Source: Raphanus sativus (Eukaryota; Streptophyta; Magnoliopsida; Brassicales; Brassicaceae). Taken from it: a DNA stretch of 64,000 nt. The stretch is taken from contig NC_079514.1 of NCBI RefSeq assembly GCF_000801105.2, positions 11,780,001-11,844,000 on the forward strand. Direction: 5' to 3'. Position 1 is the first letter of the stretch, and each line of letters begins with the position of its first letter. The position numbers were made by a program, and so were the translations under genes. Below the pieces are notes generated by a model. The model did no database searches and was not told the origin of the DNA. It saw only the letters and a program-made list of their open reading frames with translations. Positions 43,771 through 57,655 of this stretch are shown one piece after another.

Positions 43771-45549
43771 ATGTCACCTTCTTCCTTCTCCATCGCATCC
43801 ACCCTCTCACCGGCTTCTCTTGCCGGTACTCTCGTCTCTAACTCTAAGGTATATTAACATATATCTTGTTGTTGCCTCCTCATTTTATAACTCTCGTCAC
43901 ACGCGGATCAGCTTCAATGTTTTTTCTGATTAATGAAACCATCCATTTAGAAAAAAGCTTGATTGTCTCATTGTTTCAATCTTGTATTGTAGACTGTTCT
44001 TGGTAGTGGTAGTATATATTGGAAGAACAATGATGCAACCAAGACGAATAGGAATCTCAAGTACAACAGAGTTTGTTCTGTTTCTGGAGAGTTTAACACA
44101 CCTCTGGAGAAGAATGTACCTTTTCCTCGTGATTACTTCGAGCTCATTAACCAAGTCAGCTTTCTATTTCATCTTCTTAACACCAAATTACCTAGAAATA
44201 CTTGAGTTATGTGTCACTATATCTTGTGATGACAAACTGTATCCTAAAGCATTAGTGGATATGACGCATGCAAAAAAAAAACACAGGCTAAACAAGCAGT
44301 TGAATTGGCTTTGAAGGATGAGAAACAGTTAATGGTGAGTTTTTGCAATACTTGTTCTGTTTATTATTACTGTGATCCAAGGGAACCTTTTTTTCTTACA
44401 GGAAATTGAGTTCCCAACATCTGGTCTTGCTTCTGTTCCAGGTAATAAGTACTTTCATATTATATACAGTCAAGGCCTCTCTCTCTCTCTTTGCTTATGG
44501 TATCTTCTTTTTTTTTCTGTTGCATTGTTGTTACTTGTGTTGTAATAGGTGATGGTGAAGGAGCGACAGAGATGACAGAAAGTATGAATATGATTCACCA
44601 GTTTTGTGACCGCCTCATATCTCCTGAAAAGGCTCGCACCACAAGAATCGTATGTATTCAAACTTATTTCTATCCAAATATTAAAGACATCTATTAAGGT
44701 TTTCTTAACATGATGATTTCAGTTCTTCCCTGAGGCAAACGAAGTCAAATTTGCTCAGAAGACCATCTTTGAAGGAACTTACTTTAAGCTGGACTATCTG
44801 ACAAAGCCTTCTCTCTTTGAAGACTTTGGTTTCTTTGAGAGAGTAAAGATGGCAGATCGAGTGAAGCCTGAAGACCAACTCTTCCTCGTAGCATACCCTT
44901 ATTTTAATGTCAACGGTAACTCCCTCAAACATAATCCTCTTGTTGACAATATATTCATTCACCTGCCTCATTCCTCTGTGGTGTTCCTCTTTTTGCCAAA
45001 CTCAGAGATGCTTGTAGTGGAAGAGCTATACAAGGAAGCTGTTGTGAACACTGACCGAAAACTAATCATCTTCAACGGAGAACTTGACCGCATACGTTCA
45101 GGCTGTATCCTTTTTTTTTTCTTTCTCATCTAATGAAACAAAGTATAACGTTCTTCAAAAGAGAGAGGCTCATGTTTCCTATAACGAAAAAAAAACAAAA
45201 AGACTATCCAAAGTTCTTTTACCCAAAACTTGGTGCACTGACCGAGACGCTTCTTCCGAAGATGGAGACAGTTTACTACATCCACAACTTCAAGGGTCAG
45301 AAAGGAGGTGTCCTTTTCAGGTTTACTTCTGCTACAAAAAAAAAAATCAAGACAAGTTTAAAAAAAAAAAATCTTGTTTATTGATCTCTAGCTGAATAAT
45401 CAGTTGTTGTGTTGTGAATCTATATTAGATGCTATCCAGGTCCGTGGCAAGTCCTGAGGAGAACAAGAAACAGTTGCATCTGTGTTCACCAGCAAGAGAC
45501 CATGCCTTCTCTCAAAGAAGTTGCACTAAACATTCTTGCCTCCGCTTGA
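43771..45549 (+). CDS. DUF1995 chloroplast-type protein (At5g48790-like)
   Basis: Nine exons: 43771-43848, 43993-44154, 44287-44334, 44402-44441, 44549-44649, 44723-44915, 45006-45104, 45203-45320 and 45429-45549, giving 319 residues in one frame. The Ser/Ala-rich start MSPSSFSIASTLSPASLAG looks like a chloroplast transit peptide. The DUF1995 region includes FPRDYFELINQAKQAVELAL, IEFPTSGLASVPGDGEG, RIFFPEANEV and FNGELDRIRSGYYPKFFYPK. Members of this family include chloroplast proteins linked to photosystem assembly, but the exact role of this one is unknown. The acceptor of exon 8 (aacaaaaag) is unusually A-rich. A Helitron ends 37 bp before the ATG, so the promoter context has changed. Confidence 0.88.
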
Positions 45550-45560
45550 GTTTCTTTCTT

Positions 45561-45561
45561 G

Positions 45562-45598
<37 letters not shown>
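45561..45598 (+). repeat. Poly-T tract, about 37 bp
   Basis: A long uninterrupted T run lies just downstream of the DUF1995 stop codon, within the probable 3' UTR. Length is prone to sequencing error. Confidence 0.8.
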
Positions 45599-45599
<1 letters not shown>

Positions 45600-45680
45600 G
45601 TCAAGCTTGTACTTGAACCTCCTTCACTTGTAAAAATCCTGCATACTCTGTATATTAAAATTCGATTAATTTAGTTTTTT

Positions 45681-45781
45681 ATGGGCCCTTACGATCACCA
45701 GTGGGCTTTGTTAGCACATGAATTACTCAGCCCATTACCAAAATATATACTGAATATACGAAAATAGCCCTTAAACCCTAG
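45681..45781 (+). promoter_or_regulatory. RPL13a promoter with site II and telo-box elements
   Basis: TGGGCC at 45682-45687, TGGGCT at 45702-45707 and its inverted form agccca at 45729-45734 are site II (TGGGCY) motifs. AAACCCTA at 45773-45780 is a telo-box. This combination is typical of plant translation-machinery genes and sits just before the 5' UTR of the uL13 gene. Confidence 0.75.
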
Positions 45782-45804
45782 ACGACTCGAATATAATTTC
45801 GTGA

Positions 45805-47030
<1,226 letters not shown>

Positions 47031-48015
47031 GATGATCATTAATAGTTTGTCTTTGCATGTTTTGAGCCGACCTATAATACTTTTTTCACTTTCACTTAGG
47101 TGTTGTATCGGATTTTGCCGTAATGTTTTCTTTCTTGAGTTACAATTTATTTATATCCCATGTCTTTCTACTCTCTTTTTAACTTTTATCCGAATTTGTT
47201 TTCAATGCTACTTGTCATAATCACGTAACTGAAGTAAATTAACCAACAAAATAAATTAACCAACTATAAAAGGAAAAGTACTAAGAATTGTTACTGGCTC
47301 AGGGATGCCTCTGGGATTTAAGGCTTGTGCTGTGCAGGTACTTCTTTGTACTTTGTACCCGTAGTGTAGCTAACTTGTAACCTGGGAAGGCCATTGAAGA
47401 CTGTTGACACTACCATCATCAGTGTCACTGGATTTTTATGCATAGTCAATAATAAAGCCCGATAAAAATCAATTTGGAGATGAAGAATTTTATGTTTCTA
47501 AGACATTTATTAAAAGTAAAATTCAAAACTTAGAGGAGAATAATTTCTCGAAAAAGGTTTTTCCCTTTAAAAGAAAGCTTAGAAGAGAATGCAATGTAAG
47601 AGAGGATTAGTGTTGAAGCCAAGCAAAACGTAATATCATTGCTTTTTTAAAGATTCTTTCTCAAGCATCATTCTCATAATCATTCTTAAGAATTGAGCAA
47701 CCAAATTTTTGTTTTCTTTTTCTTTTGAATTTATACTCATATTTTTACACTTCAATTTATGTGATATATGTAAGGAAGGTTAAATAAACACTCACTGTAC
47801 TTAAACTTTTAAATTTCAGATTATTAGTTGATTTGATACATACTACTAGTGCATTATGACCACTGAGTAAAGTACCTACGAATCCTCATCATTGATAACA
47901 CCTTCACACATACAAATCCATTGATATATATAAACAATGAGTTCTTAGGATAATCCTAAGAACACAATAGAACAATTTAATATATGTCCACCAGATTTCG
48001 CTCAGAAATTCGAAG
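47031..48015. other. Intergenic DNA between RPL13a and the receptor kinase
   Basis: Contains the RPL13a 3' UTR. A segment at about 47285-47445 is less AT-rich than its surroundings and has no recognisable gene; it might be a remnant or a noncoding RNA. Confidence 0.4.
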
Positions 48016-51000
48016 ATGCTCTTCTGGATAGATTTGGTTTTGCTCAGTGCCTTCTGGGTGTTTGGTTTCTCCAATCCAGATGGTATGGTGCCATTTCTTT
48101 TATTCTGTTGCCTTCAACTGTTTTATTCAATCTTTTGTAATGGAACAGGTTTCTTGAGCTTGTCCTGTGGTGGCTCAAGTTACACCGCTGCTTACAACAT
48201 CTCCTGGGTCTCAGACAACGATTTTATCGCAACAGGTAACACTACTACGGTTACTTACATCGAGGAAACTTCAACTTCTAGTGTTCCCATCAGATTCTTC
48301 CCGGACTCTCAAAGCCGCCAGTGTTATAAGCTACCTGTGAGGAAAGACCTGTCCTCCGTTCTGATTCGAGCCACGTTCGTTTATAGAAACTATGATAGCC
48401 AGAATCAGCCTCCATCATTTCGTGTCTCTCTGGGAAGAAGTATCACTAGTACTGTTGATCTCAGAATCAAAGATCCTTGGACTGAAGAGTTGGTTTGGCC
48501 GGTCAACAAGGATTCTCTTTCTCTCTGTTTGCTCAAGGTTAAAGGAAGAGGCATTCCAGTTATCTCTTCTCTAGAAGTACGTCCACTTCCTTTAGGTGCT
48601 TACAGAAACAGCCTGGAGGGTTCACCAAATGTTATCCTTAGGAGAAGTTACCGTATCAACAGCGGATACACAAATGGGACTATCAGGTATGAGTTCTCAG
48701 GCTCTTTAAATCTGATCTTTCTTCTTTTGGTGTGTTTAGGTGATCTCTGTTGAATGGCAGGTACCCTTCAGATCCATTTGATCGAATATGGGATCCAGAT
48801 CAAAGTTTTACACCGTTTCACACCTCTTGGAACTTCAACAGACTCACAAGATTGTCTTCCTTCAACATCACAGAGAATCCGCCAGATTCTGTTCTTCAGA
48901 CTGCAAGAGTTCTTGCTCGCAAAGACAGGCTTTCATATACACTTTCTCTAGATACACTAGGGGACTACTACATTATCCTCTACTTTGCTGGGATACTCTC
49001 ACTCTCTCCTTCTTTTAGTGTGACGATCAATAACGAAGTCAAACAATCTGAGTATACCGTGACCAGTTCAGAAGCCAGTACTTTGTACTTTACGCAAAAG
49101 AGAATCAGTAAGCTAAACATCACTTTCGAAAAAATCAAGTTCAATCCTCAGGTGAACGCTCTTGAGGTGTATGAAATCCTCCAAATCCCTCCAGAAGCTT
49201 CTTCTACCACAGGTATATCCTCTGTTTGATTGGTACCTAGATAGAGCCCAAAAAATCACATTTTAAGTTATCTTTGCAGTTTCGGCACTTAAAGTCATAG
49301 AGCAGTTTACCGGGCAAGACCTTGGATGGCAAGACGACCCATGCACTCCTCTTCCTTGGAACCACATTGAATGTGAAGGAAGCCGTGTTACATCATTGTA
49401 AGACAATCCTTGTCAGGCCCATAGTTTTTTGACATTTCTGGATCTCAGCTCTTCTTGTTGTGCAGGTTTCTTTCACAAATCAACCTGAGATCCATTAGTC
49501 CAACTTTTGGGGATTTGCTCGATCTCAAGACACTGTAAGTCGGCAATTCTTCAAACAAACATTTCTAGCGTCTCATGTATGCAAGTGTGTTATCACTGAG
49601 TTGTTCTCCTGCAGGGACTTGCATAACACATCACTTACTGGAGCAATACAGAATGTAGGCAGCCTTCAGCATCTCCAGCAGCTGTAATACTCATAACATT
49701 GATAAAATATATGTTTTAGGTTTCTTGTAGTATTAAAAAAGCTTCTGATGGTATATATCCAGGAATTTGAGCTTCAATCAGATAAAATCTTTCGGCTCCG
49801 AACTGGAAAATCTGATTAACCTTGAAGTTCTGTAAGTTAATCCTATACTGAGATTTTCTCGAATTGTTTTCGGTAATTCTAAAGTCAGTCTCCATTCCTT
49901 GCAGGGATCTGCAAAACAACAGCTTACAAGGATCAGTTCCTGAAACTCTAGGCAAGCTAAAGAAACTTCGTCTCCTGTAAGTAAACATTTAGACCAAAGA
50001 AGTAGCTTGTACTTACCAGATTCACTCTTACTTTTACTTCGGCACAGGAATCTGGAAAACAATAACTTAATAGGCCCCTTGCCACAGTCACTTAACAGAA
50101 CGGGCCTGGAAGTAAGGTAATATAGTTTCTGTCTCTCAGCCATTTGCTACAATATTCTTGTCTTAAGTTCTAGCGTTACTGATTTGCTTTCTATCAGGAC
50201 AACGGGTAACCCATGCCTTTCGTTCACTTCGTCTTCGTGCAACAATGTGTCTTCAACAATAGACACACCACAAGTCACCATCCCTATCAATAAGAAACAC
50301 AAGAAGCAAAACCGTGTAGCGATCTTGCTAGGTGTTTCCGGTGGAGCCTTGTTTGCCACTCTCCTCATCTTTGTTTTCATGTCGATCTGCACGAGGAGAC
50401 AGAGAAACAAAGAGAGAGATATAACCAGTATGGGGAACAAATGGCTTTCTTTTTGCTCCCACATAGTTTTCGGCTTTATGATTCTTATAGTTATCAATAT
50501 CTGGATCAGGAGAACAACTGAAGATGCAGAACTGGAACACTTCAAGAATCTTTTCTCACAAAGAGATTAAGACAGCTACAAGGAACTTCAAGGAAGTGAT
50601 TGGCCGTGGAAGTTTTGGATCTGTATACCATGGAAAACTACCAGATGGAAAACAAGTTGCTGTCAAAGTGCGATTTGATAAAACTCAACTTGGAGCTGAT
50701 TCTTTTATCAACGAGGTAAAAGCTTTATTTGGATATCATATGCATTCAAATTCCACCAAGAATGCATTCTTCTGTCGTGATCCGAGTGCTGTGATCTAAT
50801 GTCTTCCTCTGTACTGTCTACTTCTAGGTACATCTTTTGTCTCAGATACGCCACCAAAATCTAGTTTCCTTCGAGGGCTTCTGCTACGAATCAAAACGGC
50901 AAATACTGGTTTATGAATATCTTCATGGTGGATCATTAGCTGATCACCTTTACGGTATACAAATCCACAAGTACCTAGCGATAGCTCATCATCCTTTTTC

Positions 51001-51899
51001 AAAGCCATCTTCCTCTCAAAGCTATAGCTTTTTGTGCTATCTTTCTTCTGCAGGTCCAAGTCGTAAAAGACTTTCATTGAACTGGGTTTCAAGACTAAAG
51101 GTTGCAGTTGATGCTGCAAAAGGTACATCTTCAACATCTGTAATTGATACTAAATACCCATTTGATTCTGGAAGATAGTAACATTCTGTCTTGTTCATGA
51201 AGGACTGGACTATCTGCACAATGGAAGTGAGCCAAGGATTATACATCGGGATGTAAAGTGCAGCAACATACTTCTTGACAAGGATATGAACGCAAAAGTT
51301 TCTGACTTTGGCTTGTCAAAACAGTTTACAAAAGCAGATGCATCACATATAACTACTGTTGTTAAAGGCACAGCAGGCTACCTTGACCCTGAGTAAACTC
51401 TTCTGTAACCATCTCTCAGCATTCATGACGGATAAACAGCTTCATTAACTAATCATTAGTCACACTTTTCATTCCAGATATTACTCTACCCTGCAGCTGA
51501 CAGAGAAAAGTGATGTCTATAGCTTTGGTGTGGTTCTGTTGGAGCTCATCTGTGGAAGAGAACCCTTAAGTCACTCAGGATCACCAGATTCTTTTAACTT
51601 AGTCTTATGGGTAAGAATAACCTGACTGTCTCTCCTAGTATCTAAGTACACAGTGTCATAAAGCTATTTATATGCAGGCTAGGCCAAACTTACAAGCAGG
51701 AGCATTTGAGATTGTGGATGATGTCTTGAAGGGAACATTTGATCCAGAGAGCATGAAAAAAGCTGCTTCTGTTGCTATAAGATGTGTTGGGAGAGATGCA
51801 TCTAGCAGACCATCTATTGCATATGTTTTAACTCAACTGAAAGAAGCGTACAGCCTTCAACTTTCATATCTAGCTGCTTCAGGACATACAGACATGTAA
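48016..51899 (+). CDS. Malectin-like/LRR receptor-like kinase (At5g48740 orthologue)
   Basis: Sixteen exons in one 899-residue frame: 48016-48082, 48149-48686, 48761-49212, 49280-49397, 49466-49534, 49615-49683, 49763-49831, 49905-49976, 50048-50116, 50198-50427, 50510-50715, 50828-50954, 51054-51122, 51203-51392, 51478-51610, 51678-51899. Signal peptide ([18 protein letters not shown]), malectin-like ectodomain ([20 protein letters not shown]), a WNHIECEG segment, LRRs each on its own 69-72-nt exon, TM helix ([20 protein letters not shown]) and cytoplasmic Ser/Thr kinase. The kinase has a glycine loop ([11 protein letters not shown]), VAVK lysine, [11 protein letters not shown] and DFGLSK, so it looks active. 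Intron 1 is 66 nt and in frame, so retention would also stay open. The ligand is unknown. Confidence 0.92.
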
Positions 51900-52071
51900 A
51901 ACATATATCACAAACAAGAGTAAAGAACTATACTTCTATCACTTTTTTTGCTTTTTGTTTTTGTGTTACAAAGTTTTGTAAGCGAACTGAAATGTATTCA
52001 CTCTCATACTAACTACATTCCTTGGCTACTAAATATATAAATATACCAGAAAATTAAGCTCTATTCCTCGG

Positions 52072-53845
52072 CTAAAAGTCTGGCTTCTTCAGCACAACTT
52101 GGGCTTCACCAACGGACTCGACCATACCATCAAGTTCCTTTACATGGCTAGTCATGCCACTAATTCTATAAGCCTTAACCATTGTCCTATATGTGATCTT
52201 ATCAGGTCTAATTCCCTTCTTCTCCATTAATTCGAGAACACCTTTCATCTCTGCAAACTTCTCCATCCTCCCGTAGGCATCCACCAGGCAGTTAAAGAAC
52301 ACAAGGTCTAACCTTATGTCTGAGTTCTCGATGAAACGCAAGACTCCTCCAATTTTATCCGCTTTACCAGCTCTACCATAGGCACGAACAAGAGAACACA
52401 ACGTAACACAGCTAGGTTTTATTCTCTCTGACTGCATCAGCCTAAACAAATATTCCATTTGTTTCAAGTCTCCTGCCCTTCCGAACGCGTCAATGACCAC
52501 ATTGTAGGTGATTATGGTCCATGAATAGTGATACTTCTGCATGAACTCCATCACGGCGCTCATCTTCTTGTAGTTTCCTGTTTTCCCATACGAATCAAGG
52601 AGGATATTGAATGTTCTGATGTTGGGTTCGATCCCAGAGCTCTGAAACTTCTCATAACAATTCTCCATCATTTCTATCTGTCCGTTCCCACCAAAGGCTC
52701 TGAGGGTTGAGTTCATGGTCCAAGAATCAGGCTTGCAGTCATCTTCTCCAAGCATTTGTATAAGTGTTGATTCCATCTCCACAAACCTTCCAAAAAAAAG
52801 AAAACAAAAACTAAGTCAGCCATGGATGCTTATTGTATAGTTCAAGTGTTCACTTCATCAAATCAAATATAAAAGAATGAAAACTCAAAAAGGACAGTAA
52901 AGGATGCTAAAGTACATTTTTGCCTTCCCATAGGCATCGATGAGGGTATTATACGTGATTGTATTAGGCCTAATACCCTGTCTTCTCATATCAGAAAGCA
53001 GATCCTGAACCTTATCAAACGCAAAAACCTGAAGAAAAGACTTAATGAGGATTGAGTAAGTATGCACATCCGGCTGACAGTTATGACTGCTTTTCATAAG
53101 CTCCAGAAGAGTAAACGCATCGTCAAACCGGCCGCTCCTGCTATAAGCAGATAGAAGCGCAGTGTACACTTCATGATTCACCACACAGCCTTCACCGATC
53201 ATTTCCTGAAAGATCTGACGAGCCTTCTCAGGCTGCTTGCATTTGCCAAGCATGACGATGAGCTTAACGTAGATGCCAACGTTTGGTTTGTACCATAGCT
53301 GTTCACGCAGTAGTTCAAACACCTACACAGATGCACTATATAGTTCCAGAAGCAAAGCCAAAAAAAATTAACAAATTAAAAGAATCATCTACTACCTGAA
53401 GAGCAGATTCCCAACGGAGAGCTGTGATTCGCTCGTGAAGAGCCTCGAGGACCGTCCTCGGAAGCAGCTTCTTGGAGTTGGTAGGTCCTTTCTTCTTCTC
53501 GATTATCGCCTTCGCAGCTTCTCTTCGAAGTATTATCGATATCGCTTTCCTAGACGCGGTTTTCGAGTTGATTTCCTCTTGAATCTCCCTCGATTCCGCC
53601 TCCTCCTCCTCCTCCTCCTCCGTGCTCTTCAGCCATTTTCTCTGCCTCGTCTCTCTAAGCGCCAAGGAGGAGGAGGAGTCGTTATTGCTATTCTCAGAAG
53701 GAGTTGTGTGTTTAGGCTCGCGCGGGGAAAAGGATACACATCGGACTACTGCGACTTTTCTCTCCGCCGGACGACGGCGGTTGTACGGCGACGGGGGTGG
53801 ATGAGCGTGGCTCGTGGAAGTGGAGAGAGAAACCATTTGAACCAT
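52072..53845 (-). CDS. P-class PPR protein, plastid-targeted (At5g48730 orthologue)
   Basis: Three exons on the minus strand: 53396-53845, 52916-53322 and 52072-52786, giving 523 residues. The first ~45 residues are Ser/Arg-rich with few acids, consistent with an organelle transit peptide. An acidic run of eight Glu precedes the repeats. Canonical 35-residue P-type PPR motifs follow (for example VHTYSILIKSFLQVFAFDKV and ITYNTLIDAYGKAKM). No E or DYW domain is present, so a role in RNA stability, splicing or translation is likelier than editing. A second in-frame Met at 53836 is possible. The RNA target is unknown. Confidence 0.92.
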
Positions 53846-54734
53846 TCCGATAGATGACGTTACTTGAAAAAGAGAAGTGAAAGTTTTATCAGAATGTCAT
53901 TGGGCCAGGCCCAAATAACTTAAAAGGGCTTATAGACTAAGAAGATTTTTAAATTTCATTGCCGTTGATGATCATAGACAACCTCTGTTCCATGAGATCG
54001 ACATGATATAAAATCAATTCGTATATGAAAAAGAAAGTACAACGTGATTGATATTTATTGGTGGTTTGGTTTGGTTGATTTCAGTACACGATATGTTTTC
54101 ACGTGACTTATGTCAAAAGAGGGTCTCACATGACAGAGAATACAATGACCAAAGTCGATCGATTACTAATTTACTAATATTCATATTATTAAAAATTTAG
54201 ATTACAAAACAATAATACTGTTTTTTTTTTGGAACACAAACAATAGGACTGTTTTTAGTAAAATCTAATTGTGTCATAGGTGCATAAAACTTAACCAATA
54301 ACATATTTCAGTTAACATAACAAAGATTCTTGAAACTCTCTTCTATATCACAATATGCATCGTGTTATCGCAGAAAAATTAAAAGGAAACAAGATTTATC
54401 CACTCAGATTATACTTGAGAGACATAATCTCATGAGTTTTGGCATTTCAGTTTTTAGCTAGATTAAGAACTTTATACAAACAAAAAATATCCTAACACAT
54501 TGGCTTACAGCACCTTGATTTCACTTTCTTACCACAGATACCAAAACGAAACAAGAACATGATTCATGACAAGAGTATTAGCCGCTGTACTTACCTAAAG
54601 CTCCTTCACTGGAGCTGTATCCGGTAAATAAAGATTTAAAGGGCCTCTGAGAATAAGGCAAAAAGGTTTATAGAGTTTTAGCAGTAAATGAAAAAACCTT
54701 AAACTCTTTCTACTTAAAGTTCTTAACTTATAGC
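53846..54734. other. Intergenic DNA between the PPR gene and XRI1
   Basis: Holds the PPR gene promoter at the left and the XRI1 3' UTR at the right. TGGGCC (53903-53908) and GGCCCA (53908-53913) lie about 60 bp upstream of the PPR start and are site II-type elements. No further gene is seen. Confidence 0.45.
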
Positions 54735-57054
54735 TTAGCCTCTCGTCCTCATGATTGTGATGCTTCCTTTGCCTCCTTCTGTGCGGATCTTAGTCTTCCC
54801 AACAACGGGTTTCCCAGAGAATGCTGAAGTTTGGATCACTGGTGGCTCTAATTTGTCTTCCTTTGGTTTTGCTGCTGGTGTTCGGATTTTCTGGTTGATG
54901 TCCTTGAGGGTCATGTCGCCATGAACTCCACATGGTTTGATGAATGCAAATGGATAAATGATTGAAGATGGTAGTCTTGGAACCGGCCTTGTAAATGATT
55001 TTCTACCTGCTATTTCCCCACCACTTTAAACATTATAATGATGTTTTTGTTTTCTCGTTTTGTTTCAAACATCAGTGTGTGGAATATGAGACTCCATTTG
55101 TGACTCAATAGTTTGTTTTTACCTTTGAAGATAACATTTGGAGAAGATCGAGTCATAGGTCGCCTAACTTCCCTTGCTTCTGGTTCTGGTGGCACGTTTA
55201 GATACTCTGCACCAAACATAGGGATTAAATCCAGAATTAGAACAAGCAAAACAAAGAGTCCAACCAAAAAAAGTCTCACCTGAAATATCTACTTGAACAT
55301 CAGGGGAACCAAAGCTTCTGAGAGAAAACAACAAATATAGTAATCAGTTAATCAAGCAAATAGGATACTAAACCAAAAAATAAGCAAACAAAAAGATCGA
55401 AACATACAAGTCATCAGGAAGGATTGGAGTCTCAGCATCATTTAAGCAATCAGCGTACCACTCTTCAGCATACAGATCAAGTCCATCCAGGTCCAAGCTT
55501 GAGGCAGAAGCGTCCGCTGGAAAAAAGAGAGACAATGTGTTGTTTGAATGGAAAATGCTTTAGCCAGATTGAGCTGTTATAATTTTACGAGAGCTCAACC
55601 TGAAAACCCTTCTATGAGCTCAGATCCTTCAGGCAAAAGCTCATCAAATGTTTCCTCTCTAGCCTGAACATTCAAAGAAGGAGCATCAATCAGATGTTGC
55701 TTAGATAACATAACTTGCCATGGTAGATTCCTAACAATAAAATTAGGAAACAGAGTCCTACTTTGAAATTTTTGTTGAAACGATAACATAATATTAAGAT
55801 TGGTTCAATGATCTATAGTTACTAATTGATCTCTGATAATGGTGATTGGTCAAAATAAAATACTAATAACTGATGCCAGCAAACAGTATCATATATGGCA
55901 ATGCGTCTGAGTCGATAGCTAAAGACGAGATAAAGGTTGTGTGTACTCACGCTTGATTTTAAGATCGAGGAGAAGTTCTCACTGCTGAAAAGGGATGTTT
56001 CCATAGGCTGATCATCGAAAAGTAACATCCGACGCCTCTTTACAGCAGAGCGTGTCTCACTTTGCACTTCCAGCTTCTTGGTCGTTTCATCTGAATCCCA
56101 CAACTCATTAGATTAAGAAACCATCTGAAATCGAAATGATAAGTTGAAACACACAAAAAAGAAAGCCGAACCAGTTGTGACATGATAACCCAACTCGGTA
56201 CAGGCCTTGACAGGGGTGGAGTGATCATCAAACATGTATGAGTGATCTTCTTGGTTCAATGTAACTTCCGTCATCGTAACATCAGCTGGAGTTTGAGAAC
56301 GATTTATAGTCATAATGTTTGTCACAAAAATGCTGTGAGAGTAAAATGATGTAAAGAACTTACAGACAGTAGAGTGGGGCTGGTGGTCATAGTTTTGAAC
56401 TTGCCAATTCCATGATGCGCTACTGCAAATAAAAATTTAGACATCATAATAATCAAAATCAAAACCATGGGAACACTACTAACATGTTAAATATAATCTA
56501 CTCTACTTGGAAGCTTCGTGAAGACTGGAGAGCCTTAAGTAAGTTCCCAATGATCATCAAACAAATCTACGGTTACTAATCAACAACATCACAACCTGGA
56601 AGCTGAGCAATGTGTTCAGTTTAAAGATTGAAGAACCAAAAACAAATAGCACGATTTTAACAGAAGGGAGCTTACAAACCCCAAAATCGGAATCAGTAAA
56701 AAAAAAAAGAGGATTTGATGAAACATTAAATGACCCCAATCAATCATCTCATTAAGAAAACCAAAACAATCATAAATCACATGTTTACAGATAATCCGAC
56801 ATTTAATCCTCCAAATCAAAGCATTGACCGAGAGAGACCACGACCAAATCTAAGCGATTTCAGTACGAGAGAATCACACACCAATGTGGACTCTATTTTG
56901 CACTTAGCGAAGATCACAGGAATCGAAATGAAACTAATCAAATCAAATCATCAAACAGTAAACCCAAATCAAATCGCAAGAGCCTGCACAGGAGAAATGA
57001 ATAAAGCAGGAAAAAAGCGAAAGAGAATCAGTACCGATCGTCTCCGTAATCCAT
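54735..57054 (-). CDS. XRI1: XRI1, X-ray induced DNA repair/meiosis protein
   Basis: Nine exons on the minus strand: 57035-57054, 56364-56422, 56172-56285, 55951-56090, 55600-55663, 55408-55516, 55280-55317, 55123-55206 and 54735-55006, giving 299 residues in one frame. Exon 1 is only 20 nt (MDYGDD plus 2 nt). Landmarks are SASWNWQVQNYDHQP, a basic patch SAVKRRRMLLFDDQP, LYAEEWYADCLNDAETP, and a conserved C-terminal block LPSSIIYPFAFIKPCGVHGD. Arabidopsis XRI1 (At5g48720) is strongly induced by ionising radiation, interacts with MND1 and is needed for meiosis and post-meiotic gametogenesis. Upstream DNA at about 57120-57320 holds the probable 5' UTR with a CT repeat. Confidence 0.9.
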
Positions 57055-57655
57055 CGATCTTCTTCCTCTTTCGACGCCGAGTAAACTAGCCGTTGCCCTG
57101 GAAAATAAGAAAAGTGAGAAATCAACACCACACGCACGCGCCTGGTATGGAAAGACGGAGAGCGTAAGTATAGTATAAGCTTTAAAGAGCAGTTTTGACT
57201 CACCTTTGTGCCGCTCGAGATATATGTGCTTACTGCTGCTTTACCTTCACAGACCAACAAAACAAAATAAAAGTAAAAGCGGCGAGTCTCTCTCTCTCTC
57301 TCTCTAGAGCAGGACACTGGTCAATATTTATATCTCTGAGGAGTGAGAGAGAAGAGGAGGAGAGATGATGGTCTTTTCTTTTTCTGTGTGTGTGTAGAAA
57401 AAAAAAAAAAGAAAAAGAGAAAACCAGTGCGAAGCACGCTCTCTAGTTTCCATCCTCTTTTCTCGCGATTTTCTCCTTAATTGTTCGCCATTTATTTATG
57501 ACAATAAATTACTTTCCTTCTCTTCCTTTATTTCTTTTTGGATATTTCAATATTCGCTTCTTTTTCTTACTCCTTTACTGATGTTTTAACTCTCTGTCAC
57601 CGCAACTTTATAATTTTTTTATTGTCCATCGTTTTATACGAAAAGAAGTGATTAA
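57055..57655. other. XRI1 5' UTR and promoter region
   Basis: Contains a tctctctc run at 57291-57304 and a gt/a-rich run near 57385-57420. A splice-like gtgagtc on the minus strand near 57200 may mark a leader intron. No other gene. Confidence 0.4.

Noticed and set aside
53435..53857. 140-codon plus-strand frame over the PPR gene start
   Set aside because: Antisense shadow of the first exon, which encodes a plausible transit peptide and the conserved PPR N terminus.
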